A stretch of 21,367 bases of DNA from Pseudomonas sp. (GTDB taxonomy: Bacteria; Pseudomonadota; Gammaproteobacteria; Pseudomonadales; Pseudomonadaceae): assembly GCA_026398835.1 (NCBI GenBank), contig JAPLSD010000605.1:1-21367 (forward strand), read 5' to 3'. Position numbers and translations under genes: made by a program. The notes below the pieces were generated by a model. It was not told the DNA's origin. It worked only from the letters and a program-made list of their open reading frames with translations, and did not search any database. Shown here in pieces: positions 9,143 to 16,717 of the stretch (positions are counted from its first letter, which is position 1; each line of letters opens with the position of its first letter).

Positions 9143-9165
9143 AGCTATTAAATTATTTAACAGCT
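9143..9165. promoter_or_regulatory. Candidate LysR operator (23-bp near-perfect palindrome)
   Basis: The half-sites AGCTATTAAAT (9143-9153) and ATTTAACAGCT (9155-9165) flank a single central T and match as an inverted repeat at 10 of 11 positions. The core TTAAATTATTTAA (9148-9160) satisfies the LysR T-N11-A rule exactly. It begins 18 bp upstream of the regulator start codon, well placed for autoregulation. A related half-site, GTTAAAATT (9171-9179), follows about 6 bp later in the direction of the importer operon and could be an activation site. The surrounding DNA is strikingly AT-rich compared with its neighbours. Confidence 0.65.
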
Positions 9166-9379
9166 CCTATGTTAAAATTGAAGTTTCGCGCCCGCAACCC
9201 CTCACTGATAATCAAGCCACAACAGAACAACAAGAACACAACAAAGAGCCCGCCGACGCGGCTCGCTACACACCCGAAAGCATCTCGATCCTGCCCAAAA
9301 AAATAATATCCATGGCCTGAAGGCGCGGCTCTTCGCAGAGCAGCATTCGAACGGGCGATGGGGGAATCGGAGGTAACGC

Positions 9380-10498
9380 ATGAATGCCCTGCATTCGCTG
9401 CAAACGCTGGCTGTGTCCATTCGCTCAGTACGCAAGGTTTATGGTGACCCGCAAACCGGTCCGGTGGCGCTGAAAAGCATCGACCTGGATATCCGCGACA
9501 ACGAGTTCTTCACCCTTCTCGGCCCTTCCGGCTGTGGCAAAACCACTCTTTTGCGGATGATCGCCGGGTTCGAGTTTCCGACCCAGGGCGAGATCCTGCT
9601 CTACGGCGAAAATATCGCCGACCGCCCGCCTTTCAAGCGTCCGGTCAATACCGTGTTCCAGCACTACGCGCTGTTCCCGCACATGACCATCGCCGAGAAC
9701 CTGGCCTTCGGCCTCGAATCGCAGCCCATGGGCAAAACCCTGAGCAAGACGCAGATCGCCGAACGCGTACGGGAAATGCTCGCACTGGTGCAGATGGAAC
9801 GCTTCGCCACGCGCCGCCCTGCACAATTGTCCGGCGGCCAGCAGCAACGGGTTGCTCTGGCCCGGGCACTGGCGCCGCATCCCAAGGTGCTGCTGCTCGA
9901 CGAACCGCTTTCGGCCCTCGACCTCAAGTTGCGTCAGGCGATGCGCGAAGAGCTGAAAACCATTCAGGCCAAGACCGGCATCACCTTCATCTTCGTCACC
10001 CATGATCAGGAAGAAGCGCTGACCATGTCTGACCGCATCGCCGTGTTGTCCGAAGGCGAAGTGCAGCAGGTCGGTCGCCCTGAAGACATTTACGAGCGCC
10101 CACACAATCGCTTCGTCGCCGACTTTATCGGCGAGACCAACTTCATCGAAGGTCGGGTCACGCGGGTCGAGGCCGGGCTGGCCTGGTTCGATGGTCCTGC
10201 CGGTCATCCCTTGCCGGCTCAGCCCTGCAGCGACGTAGCCATCGGCGACAGCGTGGCGCTCTCGGTGCGTCCGGAACGCCTGCACCTGTTGCCGGAAGGC
10301 AGTGCCGGTGCACTGCCCTGCCGGATCGAAGCGCAAATCTATCTGGGCACCGACCTGCAATATCAGGTCAGCCTGGCTGACGGTTCGCGCCTCACCGTGC
10401 GCACGCCCAACAGCGTCGACCTGAGCCAGCGCTTCCCGGTCAACAGCCGGGCTGGCCTGCTGTTCGATCGAGGCAGTGCCAGCGTTTTGCTGGATTGA
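9380..10498 (+). CDS. Spermidine/putrescine-type ABC transporter, ATP-binding subunit (PotA-like)
   Basis: This is the ATPase that powers import. All ABC landmarks are visible in 372 residues: Walker A GPSGCGKT (48-55), the Q-loop in VFQHYALFP with Q94, signature LSGGQ (150-154), Walker B LLLDE (171-175), D-loop SALD (178-181) and switch H208 in FVTHDQEEA. A C-terminal TOBE-like regulatory domain occupies about 245-370. GGAGGT at 9370-9375 fits ATG 9380. It is the first gene of a four-gene importer operon with an amidase downstream, divergent from a LysR gene. I do not give a pot symbol because pseudomonads carry many paralogues and the substrate cannot be read from sequence. Confidence 0.95.
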   Translation: MNALHSLQTLAVSIRSVRKVYGDPQTGPVALKSIDLDIRDNEFFTLLGPSGCGKTTLLRMIAGFEFPTQGEILLYGENIADRPPFKRPVNTVFQHYALFPHMTIAENLAFGLESQPMGKTLSKTQIAERVREMLALVQMERFATRRPAQLSGGQQQRVALARALAPHPKVLLLDEPLSALDLKLRQAMREELKTIQAKTGITFIFVTHDQEEALTMSDRIAVLSEGEVQQVGRPEDIYERPHNRFVADFIGETNFIEGRVTRVEAGLAWFDGPAGHPLPAQPCSDVAIGDSVALSVRPERLHLLPEGSAGALPCRIEAQIYLGTDLQYQVSLADGSRLTVRTPNSVDLSQRFPVNSRAGLLFDRGSASVLLD

Positions 10499-10511
10499 GC
10501 GAGGGATTCCC

Positions 10512-11432
10512 ATGCACGCTTCACCGATATCCACCACCCTGGCACGACGCAAGGCCTTCGGCAGCTTTCTCGGGGTCACTCCCGCGCTACTCGCCATCGG
10601 CTTGTTCCTGCTCGTGCCGATTCTGATCGTGATCGGCTATTCGCTGATGGAAGCGAACCCCTACGGCGGGGTGAACAAAGTCTTCAGTAGCGAAGCCTAC
10701 ACCTCGTTGCTGTTTGAACGGCAATTGGACGACAGCCTGGCCTTTGCCGATTCGTACCTAATCATTGCCCTGCGCTCCGTTGGCATCGCCGGGCTGACCA
10801 CAGTCATCACGCTGTTGATCGGTTTTCCGGTGGCGGTCTGGCTGGCCATGCAGCCGGCCCATCGTCGCGGGCTGCTGATCTTTCTGATCACCGTGCCGTT
10901 CTGGGCCAACCTGCTGATCCGTACCTACGCCTGGATTCTGCTGCTGCGCAACACCGGTGTGATCAACAACAGCCTGATGGGGCTCGGCGTGATCGATCAA
11001 CCGTTGCAATTGCTCTATACCGACGGCGCGGTGCTGCTGGGGCTGGTTTACACCTACGCGCCGTTCGTGGTGCTGCCGATCTACGCCACCCTGGAAAAGA
11101 TGGACATCCGCCTGCTGGAAGCCGCGCAAGACCTATATGCCGGGCGTTGGCGGACGCTGATAAAAGTGGTGCTGCCGATCGCCAAACCGGGGATTTTCGC
11201 CGGCGCGATCCTGACCTTCGTCCCTTGCCTGGGCGCAATGATTGCCCCGGAACTGCTGGGTGGCGGGACCAAAATGATGCTCGGCAACCTGATCTTCCGG
11301 CAATTCAGCGACGCCCGTAACTGGCCGTTCGGCGCGGCCCTGTCCCTGGTGCTGATGGCAGCAGTGATGCTGGTACTGACCCTTTACGCCCTGCGCGCCG
11401 AGCGCCAGCGCCTCGCCAAAGGAGGTGAGTAA
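10512..11432 (+). CDS. ABC transporter permease (PotB-like)
   Basis: An inner-membrane permease of 306 residues with about six membrane segments (first at about 24-44, last at about 275-295). The EAA cytoplasmic loop that contacts the ATPase is at about 203-226 (EAAQDLYAGRWRTLIKVVLP followed by IAKPGI). ATG 10512 was chosen over upstream in-frame codons because GAGGGA (10501-10506) precedes it at good spacing and because it starts 13 nt after the ATPase gene. It overlaps the next permease gene by one base (TAATG), implying coupled translation and a PotB/PotC heterodimer. Confidence 0.95.
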   Translation: MHASPISTTLARRKAFGSFLGVTPALLAIGLFLLVPILIVIGYSLMEANPYGGVNKVFSSEAYTSLLFERQLDDSLAFADSYLIIALRSVGIAGLTTVITLLIGFPVAVWLAMQPAHRRGLLIFLITVPFWANLLIRTYAWILLLRNTGVINNSLMGLGVIDQPLQLLYTDGAVLLGLVYTYAPFVVLPIYATLEKMDIRLLEAAQDLYAGRWRTLIKVVLPIAKPGIFAGAILTFVPCLGAMIAPELLGGGTKMMLGNLIFRQFSDARNWPFGAALSLVLMAAVMLVLTLYALRAERQRLAKGGE

Positions 11433-12238
11433 TGTTGCGTCTGCTCAAACGAAACGGGCTCAGCGTGCAGGACTTCCCGGGTTTCGGCGGCTTCAGCTTC
11501 CTGTTCTACCTGTACCTCTACGCGCCGATCGTGGTGCTGGTGGTGTTCTCCTTCAACGCCAACCAATCGGCCACGGTCTGGACCGGTTTCAGTCTCGACT
11601 GGTACCGCGCGGCGTTCGCCAATCAGGCGTTGCGTCAGGCCGCCGGCAACAGCCTGCTGATCGCCGTGTGCGCCAGCATGATCGCCACCGCGATTGCCAC
11701 ACTGGCGGCACTCGGCACCTCACGCGGCGCCAAATTCAAGGGGATGCAACTGTCCATGGGCGCAATCATGTTGCCGCTGGTGCTACCGGAAATCGTCGTT
11801 GGCGTCGCCACCCTGGCGCTGTTTTCGACCATCGGCCTGTCGCTCGGCTACGGCAACCTGATCATCGCCCACACGGTGTTCTGCATTCCCTTCGCCTACC
11901 TGCCGATCCGCGCACGGCTCAACGACATGGACCTGTCCCTGGAACACGCCTCGGCCGACCTCTACGCAGGTCCCTGGCGGACCTTTCGCAAGGTCACCCT
12001 GCCGCTGTTGATGCCGGGAATCGTCTCCGGGCTGATGCTGGCCTTCATCGTCTCGCTGGATAACTTCGTGATCTCGATGATGGTCTCCCAGGCCGGCACC
12101 ACCACCCTTCCGATCTTCATCTTCGGCTTGCTGCGAATGGGTGTGACACCCGACGTCAACGCCGTCTCGACTTTAATCCTGGCCGTCTCGGTGCTGTTCG
12201 TCAGCCTTTCCTATCTGCTGGGCAAAAAGAAAACCTGA
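11432..12238 (+). CDS. ABC transporter permease (PotC-like)
   Basis: The second inner-membrane permease, 268 residues, about six membrane helices. The EAA-type loop is EHASADLYAGPWRTFRKVTL plus PLLMPGI at about 171-197. The segment FIVSLDNFVISMMVS is typical of PotC/PotI proteins. Its ATG uses the last A of the upstream stop codon, with GGAGGTGA (11421-11428) just before it. It ends LLGKKKT, 27 nt before the binding-protein gene. It should pair with the upstream permease to form the membrane channel. Confidence 0.95.
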   Translation: MLRLLKRNGLSVQDFPGFGGFSFLFYLYLYAPIVVLVVFSFNANQSATVWTGFSLDWYRAAFANQALRQAAGNSLLIAVCASMIATAIATLAALGTSRGAKFKGMQLSMGAIMLPLVLPEIVVGVATLALFSTIGLSLGYGNLIIAHTVFCIPFAYLPIRARLNDMDLSLEHASADLYAGPWRTFRKVTLPLLMPGIVSGLMLAFIVSLDNFVISMMVSQAGTTTLPIFIFGLLRMGVTPDVNAVSTLILAVSVLFVSLSYLLGKKKT

Positions 12239-12265
12239 ACACGCCAACCACTTTGGGGAAATACC

Positions 12266-13306
12266 ATGAGCAAGTTGATCGCACGCTTCGGCACCTCTTT
12301 GTTACTGACATTGCCTCTGCTTGGCAGTGTTCAGGCGGCCGAAAAGTTGAACGTGGTGAGCTGGAGCGGCTATTTCTCGCCGGAGATTCTCGCCAAGTTC
12401 CAGAAACAGACCGGTATCGAAGTCACCGTTGACTCCTACGACTCCAACGAGACCCTGCTGGCCAAACTCAAACAAGGCGGCGCAGGCTATGACGTGGCGA
12501 TTCCGTCGCACCAGTTCATCCCGATCCTGATCAAGGAACAACTGCTTGAACGCTTCGACCCGGTCAACCAGCCCTACTACGCCAGCATCGCCGACAACCT
12601 GAAAAAACCCACCTGGGACCCGGAAGGCGCGTACTCCGTGCCGTTCATCTGGGGCACCACCAGCGTGGTGCTGAACACCGAGCGCTACAAAGGCCCGACG
12701 GACAGCTACAAAGTCCTCTACGAGCCGCCGGCGGAGCTGCAAGGGCGGGTCAACATGTTCGACTCGGTAAGCGACGTGGTCGACATGGCCAGCCTGTACC
12801 TGAACATCCCGCTGTGCAGCGAAGATCCGAAACAAATGCAGCAAGTGCTGACCCTGCTCAAGGCGCAAAAACCTTTCGTCAAAACCTACAGTTCCAAGGC
12901 CGGCTCGATCCGCGAGAACCTCGCCTCGGGCGAAATCGACATGTCGACCTTCTGGGGTGGTTCGTCGATGCGCGCCCGTGAGATGAAACCGAGCCTGCGC
13001 TACCTCTACCCGAAAGAAGGCGTACTGGCCTGGGTCGACAACATGGTAATCCCCAAAGGCAGTAAAAACCCGGCTAACGCCAAGGCCTTCATCGCCTTCC
13101 TCAGTCAGCCTGAGAACGCCGCGATGACCCAGAACTTCCTCAAGCATCAGAGCCCAATCAAGGGTGTGGAACCGTTCCTCGACGCCAGCCTCAAGGATGC
13201 ACCCGAACTGCACATCCCGGACGGCACCCAAGTAGTGTTCAGCAAGACCTGCGGCGAAGGCGCGATCCGTCTCGCCGACCGTCTGTGGACCAACCTGATG
13301 CGTTGA
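12266..13306 (+). CDS. Periplasmic polyamine-type substrate-binding protein (PotD-like)
   Basis: This 346-residue solute-binding protein delivers substrate to the PotBC-like channel. A Sec signal peptide is clear: basic start MSKLIARFG, hydrophobic core SLLLTLPLLG and a VQA-AE cleavage site after residue 24. The mature N-terminus KLNVVSWSGYFSPEILAKFQ and later VPFIWGTTSVVLNTERY are typical of the PotD/PotF family. Two Cys (in PLCSED and KTCGEG) could form a disulfide. GGGGAA (12255-12260) fits ATG 12266. The substrate could be putrescine, spermidine or another cationic amine or amide; the neighbouring amidase argues for something that is later hydrolysed. Confidence 0.93.
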   Translation: MSKLIARFGTSLLLTLPLLGSVQAAEKLNVVSWSGYFSPEILAKFQKQTGIEVTVDSYDSNETLLAKLKQGGAGYDVAIPSHQFIPILIKEQLLERFDPVNQPYYASIADNLKKPTWDPEGAYSVPFIWGTTSVVLNTERYKGPTDSYKVLYEPPAELQGRVNMFDSVSDVVDMASLYLNIPLCSEDPKQMQQVLTLLKAQKPFVKTYSSKAGSIRENLASGEIDMSTFWGGSSMRAREMKPSLRYLYPKEGVLAWVDNMVIPKGSKNPANAKAFIAFLSQPENAAMTQNFLKHQSPIKGVEPFLDASLKDAPELHIPDGTQVVFSKTCGEGAIRLADRLWTNLMR

Positions 13307-13313
13307 CCCCGAC

Positions 13314-13341
13314 CGCCCCGCCAGCGCGTCGGGGCGCTTTT
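13314..13341 (+). terminator. Hairpin with short T-run between binding protein and amidase genes
   Basis: A 7-bp GC stem CGCCCCG (13314-13320) / CGGGGCG (13330-13336) with a 9-nt loop is followed by CTTTT. The T-run is short, so it is likely a partial terminator or attenuator that lowers amidase expression relative to the importer genes. Confidence 0.6.
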
Positions 13342-13367
13342 CCAGCCGTCTACAAGGCAGCGTTTTA

Positions 13368-14831
13368 ATGACTTCTACTACCATCAGCGAATTGGTCCTG
13401 CTGCAGGCCCACGAACTCGCCGAACGCATTCGCCTGCGCCAGGTGTCCTGCCGGGAAGTGATGCAGACTTACCTGGCCCACATCGAGCGCTTCAACCCGT
13501 TGGTCAACGCGTTGATCAGCCTGCAACCGGCCGACCAACTGCTGGCCCAGGCTGACGAGCGCGACGCAGAACTGGCCCGTGGCCTTTACCGTGGCTGGAT
13601 GCACGGCCTGCCCCATGCCATCAAGGACCTGTCACTGACCCGCGGCATCCGCACCACCTTCGGCTCACCGCTGTACAAGGATTTTGTGCCAGAGCGCGAC
13701 GGCATCATGACCGAACGGATCAAGGCTGCTGGGGCGATCATCATCGGCAAAACCAACACCCCGGAATTCGGCCTCGGCTCGCAAACCTACAATCCGTTAT
13801 TCGGCGCCACCGGCTGCGCCTACGACCCGAGCAAAACCGCCGGCGGCAGCAGCGGTGGCGCCGCCGCAGCGCTGGCCATGCACTTGGTGCCGGTGGCCGA
13901 CGGCAGCGACATGATGGGTTCGCTGCGCAACCCGGCGGCGTTCAACAACGTGTTTGGCTTTCGTCCGTCCCAGGGTCGGGTGCCGTTCGATGACAGCGCC
14001 GACCTGTTCATCGACCAACTCGGCTACGAAGGTCCCATGGGCCGCAGCGTACGCGACGCCGCGCTACTGCTCTCGATACAGGCCGGCGCAGATGTGCGAG
14101 CACCGCTGTCTATCACTGAGTCCGGCAGCGCCTTCGCCGCACCGCTGGAGCGCGACTTCAAAGGCACGCGCCTCGGCTGGCTCGGCGACTTCAACGGCTA
14201 TCTGCCGATGGAAAAAGGCATCCTCGAGCTTTGTCAGCGCTCCTTTGCCGACTTTGAAGCCATCGGCTGCAGCGTTGAAGCCGCGCAGGCGGACTTCTCT
14301 CCACAACAACTCTGGGACAGTTGGCGCAGCCTGCGCCACTGGATGGTCGCCGGCTCCCTTGGCGCAACCTATGCCGCCCCGCAAAAGCGCGCGCAATTAA
14401 AACCGGAAGCCTGCTGGGAAATCGAAAATGGCTTGAAACTCTCCGCCAGCGACGTCTACGCCGCGTCGGTGACCCGAAGCAACTGGTATCGCGCCATCAG
14501 CAAACTGTTCGAACGCTACGACTACCTGCTGCTGCCCAGCGCCCAGGTCTTCCCGTTCGATAAAACCACCGCTTGGCCGACCGCTATCGAAGGCGTGACC
14601 ATGGACACCTATCACCGCTGGATGGAAGTGGTTATCCCCGGCACCCTCTCGGGCTGTCCAGTGGCAAACGTGCAGGTTGGCTTCAGCCAAAACGGCCTGC
14701 CCATGGGTCTGCAAATCATCGGCCGCCATCACGCCGACTTCGCCGTACTGCAACTGGCCCACGCCTACGAACAGGCCAGCCAGTGGTTTCACCGGTGCCC
14801 GTCACCCCTGCTGGCAGAGGGTTTTCGATAA
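13368..14831 (+). CDS. Amidase-signature family hydrolase
   Basis: A 487-residue amidase-signature enzyme expected to hydrolyse a small amide to acid plus ammonia or amine. The Ser-cisSer-Lys triad is visible: K86 in HAIKDL, cis-Ser S161 in AGGSSGGAAAAL and nucleophile S185 in DMMGSLRNPA. The usual nucleophile motif is D-x-GG-S-x-R-x-P-A; the DMMGSLRNPA variant marks a subfamily. No signal peptide is visible, so it is probably cytoplasmic. The start at ATG 13368 has only a weak AAGG upstream. It lies 61 nt after the binding-protein gene on the same strand, so it probably acts on the imported compound. The true substrate is unknown. GatA is unlikely, since gatB/gatC are absent and the flanks differ. 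Confidence 0.92.
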   Translation: MTSTTISELVLLQAHELAERIRLRQVSCREVMQTYLAHIERFNPLVNALISLQPADQLLAQADERDAELARGLYRGWMHGLPHAIKDLSLTRGIRTTFGSPLYKDFVPERDGIMTERIKAAGAIIIGKTNTPEFGLGSQTYNPLFGATGCAYDPSKTAGGSSGGAAAALAMHLVPVADGSDMMGSLRNPAAFNNVFGFRPSQGRVPFDDSADLFIDQLGYEGPMGRSVRDAALLLSIQAGADVRAPLSITESGSAFAAPLERDFKGTRLGWLGDFNGYLPMEKGILELCQRSFADFEAIGCSVEAAQADFSPQQLWDSWRSLRHWMVAGSLGATYAAPQKRAQLKPEACWEIENGLKLSASDVYAASVTRSNWYRAISKLFERYDYLLLPSAQVFPFDKTTAWPTAIEGVTMDTYHRWMEVVIPGTLSGCPVANVQVGFSQNGLPMGLQIIGRHHADFAVLQLAHAYEQASQWFHRCPSPLLAEGFR

Positions 14832-14867
14832 ACAGTTGATAGCGTAGATAAATTTTCAATAAAACGC

Positions 14868-14896
14868 TTGACGCTTTTCCGTTATCGGCGAATAAT
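14868..14896 (+). promoter_or_regulatory. Sigma-70 promoter of tRNA-Met
   Basis: TTGACG (14868-14873) and AATAAT (14891-14896) are separated by 17 bp, close to consensus. The -10 ends 11 bp before the mature tRNA 5' end. Confidence 0.75.
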
Positions 14897-14907
14897 GCGC
14901 GCCACTT

Positions 14908-14984
14908 GGCTACATAGCTCAGTTGGTTAGAGCATAGCATTCATAATGCTGGGGTCCGGGGTTCAAGTCCCTGTGTAGCCACCA
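14908..14984 (+). tRNA. tRNA-Met, elongator (anticodon CAT)
   Basis: The acceptor stem GGCTACA (14908-14914) pairs with TGTAGCC (14974-14980), then discriminator A and encoded CCA (14982-14984). The anticodon stem is TAGCA/TGCTG with loop TTCATAA and anticodon CAT at 14942-14944. The T arm is CGGGG-TTCAAGT-CCCTG. The acceptor stem begins G-G rather than the C-A mismatch of initiator tRNA, and the body resembles elongator tRNA-Met more than tRNA-Ile2. It is followed by a hairpin, a terminator and an integrase gene. Confidence 0.95.
14960..14984 (+). other. Putative island attachment site (attL) in the tRNA-Met 3' end
   Basis: P4-type integrases usually recombine at the 3' end of a tRNA gene, leaving the tRNA intact and a direct repeat at the other island end. 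Here the integrase start codon is 175 bp past the tRNA CCA. I searched by eye for a second copy of the T-arm/acceptor sequence to the right and found none, so attR, if present, is outside the window. The exact core is not determined. Confidence 0.4.
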
Positions 14985-14990
14985 AGTACC

Positions 14991-15022
14991 TGTTTACAGA
15001 GTTCCATTGGAGTCTGTAAACA
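14991..15022. repeat. Perfect 10-bp inverted repeat just downstream of tRNA-Met
   Basis: TGTTTACAGA (14991-15000) and TCTGTAAACA (15013-15022) are perfect reverse complements around a 12-nt loop. It begins 6 nt after the tRNA CCA. It has no T-run, so it could be a processing structure or an integrase/excisionase arm site rather than a terminator. Confidence 0.75.
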
Positions 15023-15025
15023 ACT

Positions 15026-15055
15026 CAAGAAGCCCGCCTAGTGCGGGCTTTCTTG
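15026..15055 (+). terminator. Rho-independent terminator of tRNA-Met
   Basis: CAAGAAGCCCGC (15026-15037) pairs with GCGGGCTTTCTTG (15043-15055) with one bulged base and a 5-nt loop. The T-rich 3' side gives terminator character. Confidence 0.8.
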
Positions 15056-15108
15056 TGTCTGGGGCATTCGTTTTGTCGCTCCATGTCTCCGGACAGCCCT
15101 CGCCTTCG

Positions 15109-15154
15109 TGTATGCCTGCTTGTATGCTTCAAGAAAATTTGAACCAGGCATACA
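15109..15154. repeat. Perfect 10-bp inverted repeat at the integrase translation start
   Basis: TGTATGCCTG (15109-15118) and CAGGCATACA (15145-15154) are exact reverse complements 26 nt apart. A third partial copy, TTGTATGC, lies between them (15120-15127). The right arm abuts AAGGA (15154-15158) and the ATG at 15160, so the mRNA hairpin or a bound protein could control integrase expression. Confidence 0.7.
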
Positions 15155-15159
15155 AGGAA

Positions 15160-16377
15160 ATGAAGCGCCGGGATATCAAGAAACGCCCCATGGCTGACAC
15201 CACACTGGCCGGCCTGGAACCAGAGGCTTCTGTCTACCGCGAGTTGGACGGCAGCGGTCTGTATTTCCGGGTCAAACCCAACGGCCAGAAATCCTGGGAG
15301 TTCCGCTACAAGAAGCCCGATGGCAACTGGTCGTGGCTAGGTTTGGGCGGATATCCGGCAGTCAGTGGCTCCCACGCCCGTCAAAAAGCTGCAGAGCTGC
15401 GAAACCACGCAGCAGATGGCAAACCCCTCGCCACTCAATCCGTCCGCAAAGCAGTCGACAGCGAATCCATCGTAAACAGCTTCGAGACCGTCGGCCGGGA
15501 ATGGCATGCCTCCCGAATCAATGGCTGGGACCCAGGCACGGCGAAACGCATTCTAGGCGCCCTCGAAAAACACGTCTTCCCTGTATTCGGTAAACGCCCC
15601 CATTCCGCAATCTTGCCCATGGAATGGATGGAGTTTTTTCGCGGCATGGAGCAAAAGGGCATCATCGAGCAGGCCAGTCGAGTGCGCCGCTACTGCGCTG
15701 AAATCTACGACCTGGCCCGAGTCACCGGCCGCGCCATACACAACCCGATTGAAGGCCTGCGCAAATTCCTGCAAACCAGCAAAGCCTCCAACTTCGCTCA
15801 CGTCTCAGCAACGGAATTGCCTGCCCTGCTCCGGGCCATCAACGCCTACCCCCACGCAACAGACGTTCGACTTGGTCTGCGTCTACTGTCCCTGACAGCC
15901 GCCCGCCCCTCGGAACTGCGAGAAGCGCGCTGGACTGAATTCGACCTCGGCAAGAAGCTGTGGACGATACCGCCTGAACGCATGAAGAAACGCCGTGAAC
16001 ATGTCGTGCCCTTGAGCCGACAGGCCATCCAAGCATTAGACGAATTGCACGGGCTCACCGGAGCCAATTCATTGTTATTCCCCGGCCGTAGCGACATTAC
16101 CAAACCGCGCAGCGACACAGTGTTCCTGATGGCCCTGCGCCGACTCGGCTACGAGGGACGTCAAACCGGACACGGCTTCCGACACATTGCGTCGACCTTG
16201 CTCAATGAGCACGGCTTCAACGCGGACCATATCGAGGCCCAGCTATCCCACGTCAAAGGCGGGACCGCCGGCGTGTACAACAAAGCGCAGTACCTCGAGC
16301 AGCGAGTCACCATGATGCAGTGGTATGCCGATCACCTGGACGAGCTTGAGCAAGGGGACATAGCGCTTAAAACGTAA
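15160..16377 (+). CDS. Tyrosine recombinase/integrase, P4 type (genomic-island integrase)
   Basis: A site-specific recombinase of 405 residues. The N-terminal arm-binding domain of the DUF4102 type is at about 1-95 (YRELDGSGLYFRVKPNGQKS, then LGLGGYPAVS). A core-binding SAM-like domain runs to about 215. The catalytic domain has R249 (TAARPSELR), H281 (REHVVPLS), the HxxR box H338-R341 (HGFRH), H364 (LSHVKGG) and nucleophile Y373 (GVYNKAQY), so it should be active. ATG 15160 gives the family start MKRRDIKKRPMAD. The Shine-Dalgarno AAGGA is unusually close (one base), so ATG 15124 or 15190 remain possible. It lies directly downstream of tRNA-Met, its likely target. Confidence 0.93.
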   Translation: MKRRDIKKRPMADTTLAGLEPEASVYRELDGSGLYFRVKPNGQKSWEFRYKKPDGNWSWLGLGGYPAVSGSHARQKAAELRNHAADGKPLATQSVRKAVDSESIVNSFETVGREWHASRINGWDPGTAKRILGALEKHVFPVFGKRPHSAILPMEWMEFFRGMEQKGIIEQASRVRRYCAEIYDLARVTGRAIHNPIEGLRKFLQTSKASNFAHVSATELPALLRAINAYPHATDVRLGLRLLSLTAARPSELREARWTEFDLGKKLWTIPPERMKKRREHVVPLSRQAIQALDELHGLTGANSLLFPGRSDITKPRSDTVFLMALRRLGYEGRQTGHGFRHIASTLLNEHGFNADHIEAQLSHVKGGTAGVYNKAQYLEQRVTMMQWYADHLDELEQGDIALKT

Positions 16378-16686
16378 GTGATGGGGTTAGCCGCAATCTC
16401 ACTTATCGACGATATCGGTTAATGCCTTGACCGGATTTATCCATCAGCGTACGAATAATCGTGCAAACCGCTGTCGTTGACAGCAACCCAGGTGGCCCGA
16501 ACCTTTGAGGTCACGCCATACCCGTGGTGGTTCTCCCCAAAGTGCGATTAGCGTCCGGCGGCTCGCACAGTCACAGCAATGTGATGGATGCCACTTCTTC
16601 CAGAATGCCCACTGCGGCAACTGATGCCCCCTCCTGGCTGCTCTGCAGCAACTTATCCACTTGGCCATTTCTTGCGCCAACCTGTT

Positions 16687-16717
16687 GCCCGTCTCTTTGC
16701 CCCCTAAAGAGACGGGC
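16687..16717. repeat. Perfect 12-bp hairpin
   Basis: GCCCGTCTCTTT (16687-16698) and AAAGAGACGGGC (16706-16717) are exact reverse complements with a 7-nt loop. There is no T-run after either arm, and no gene end nearby that it could terminate. Confidence 0.85.

Noticed and set aside
9425..10597. 390-codon minus-strand open frame opposite the ABC ATPase
   Set aside because: Antisense shadow; the plus strand shows all ABC motifs in order.
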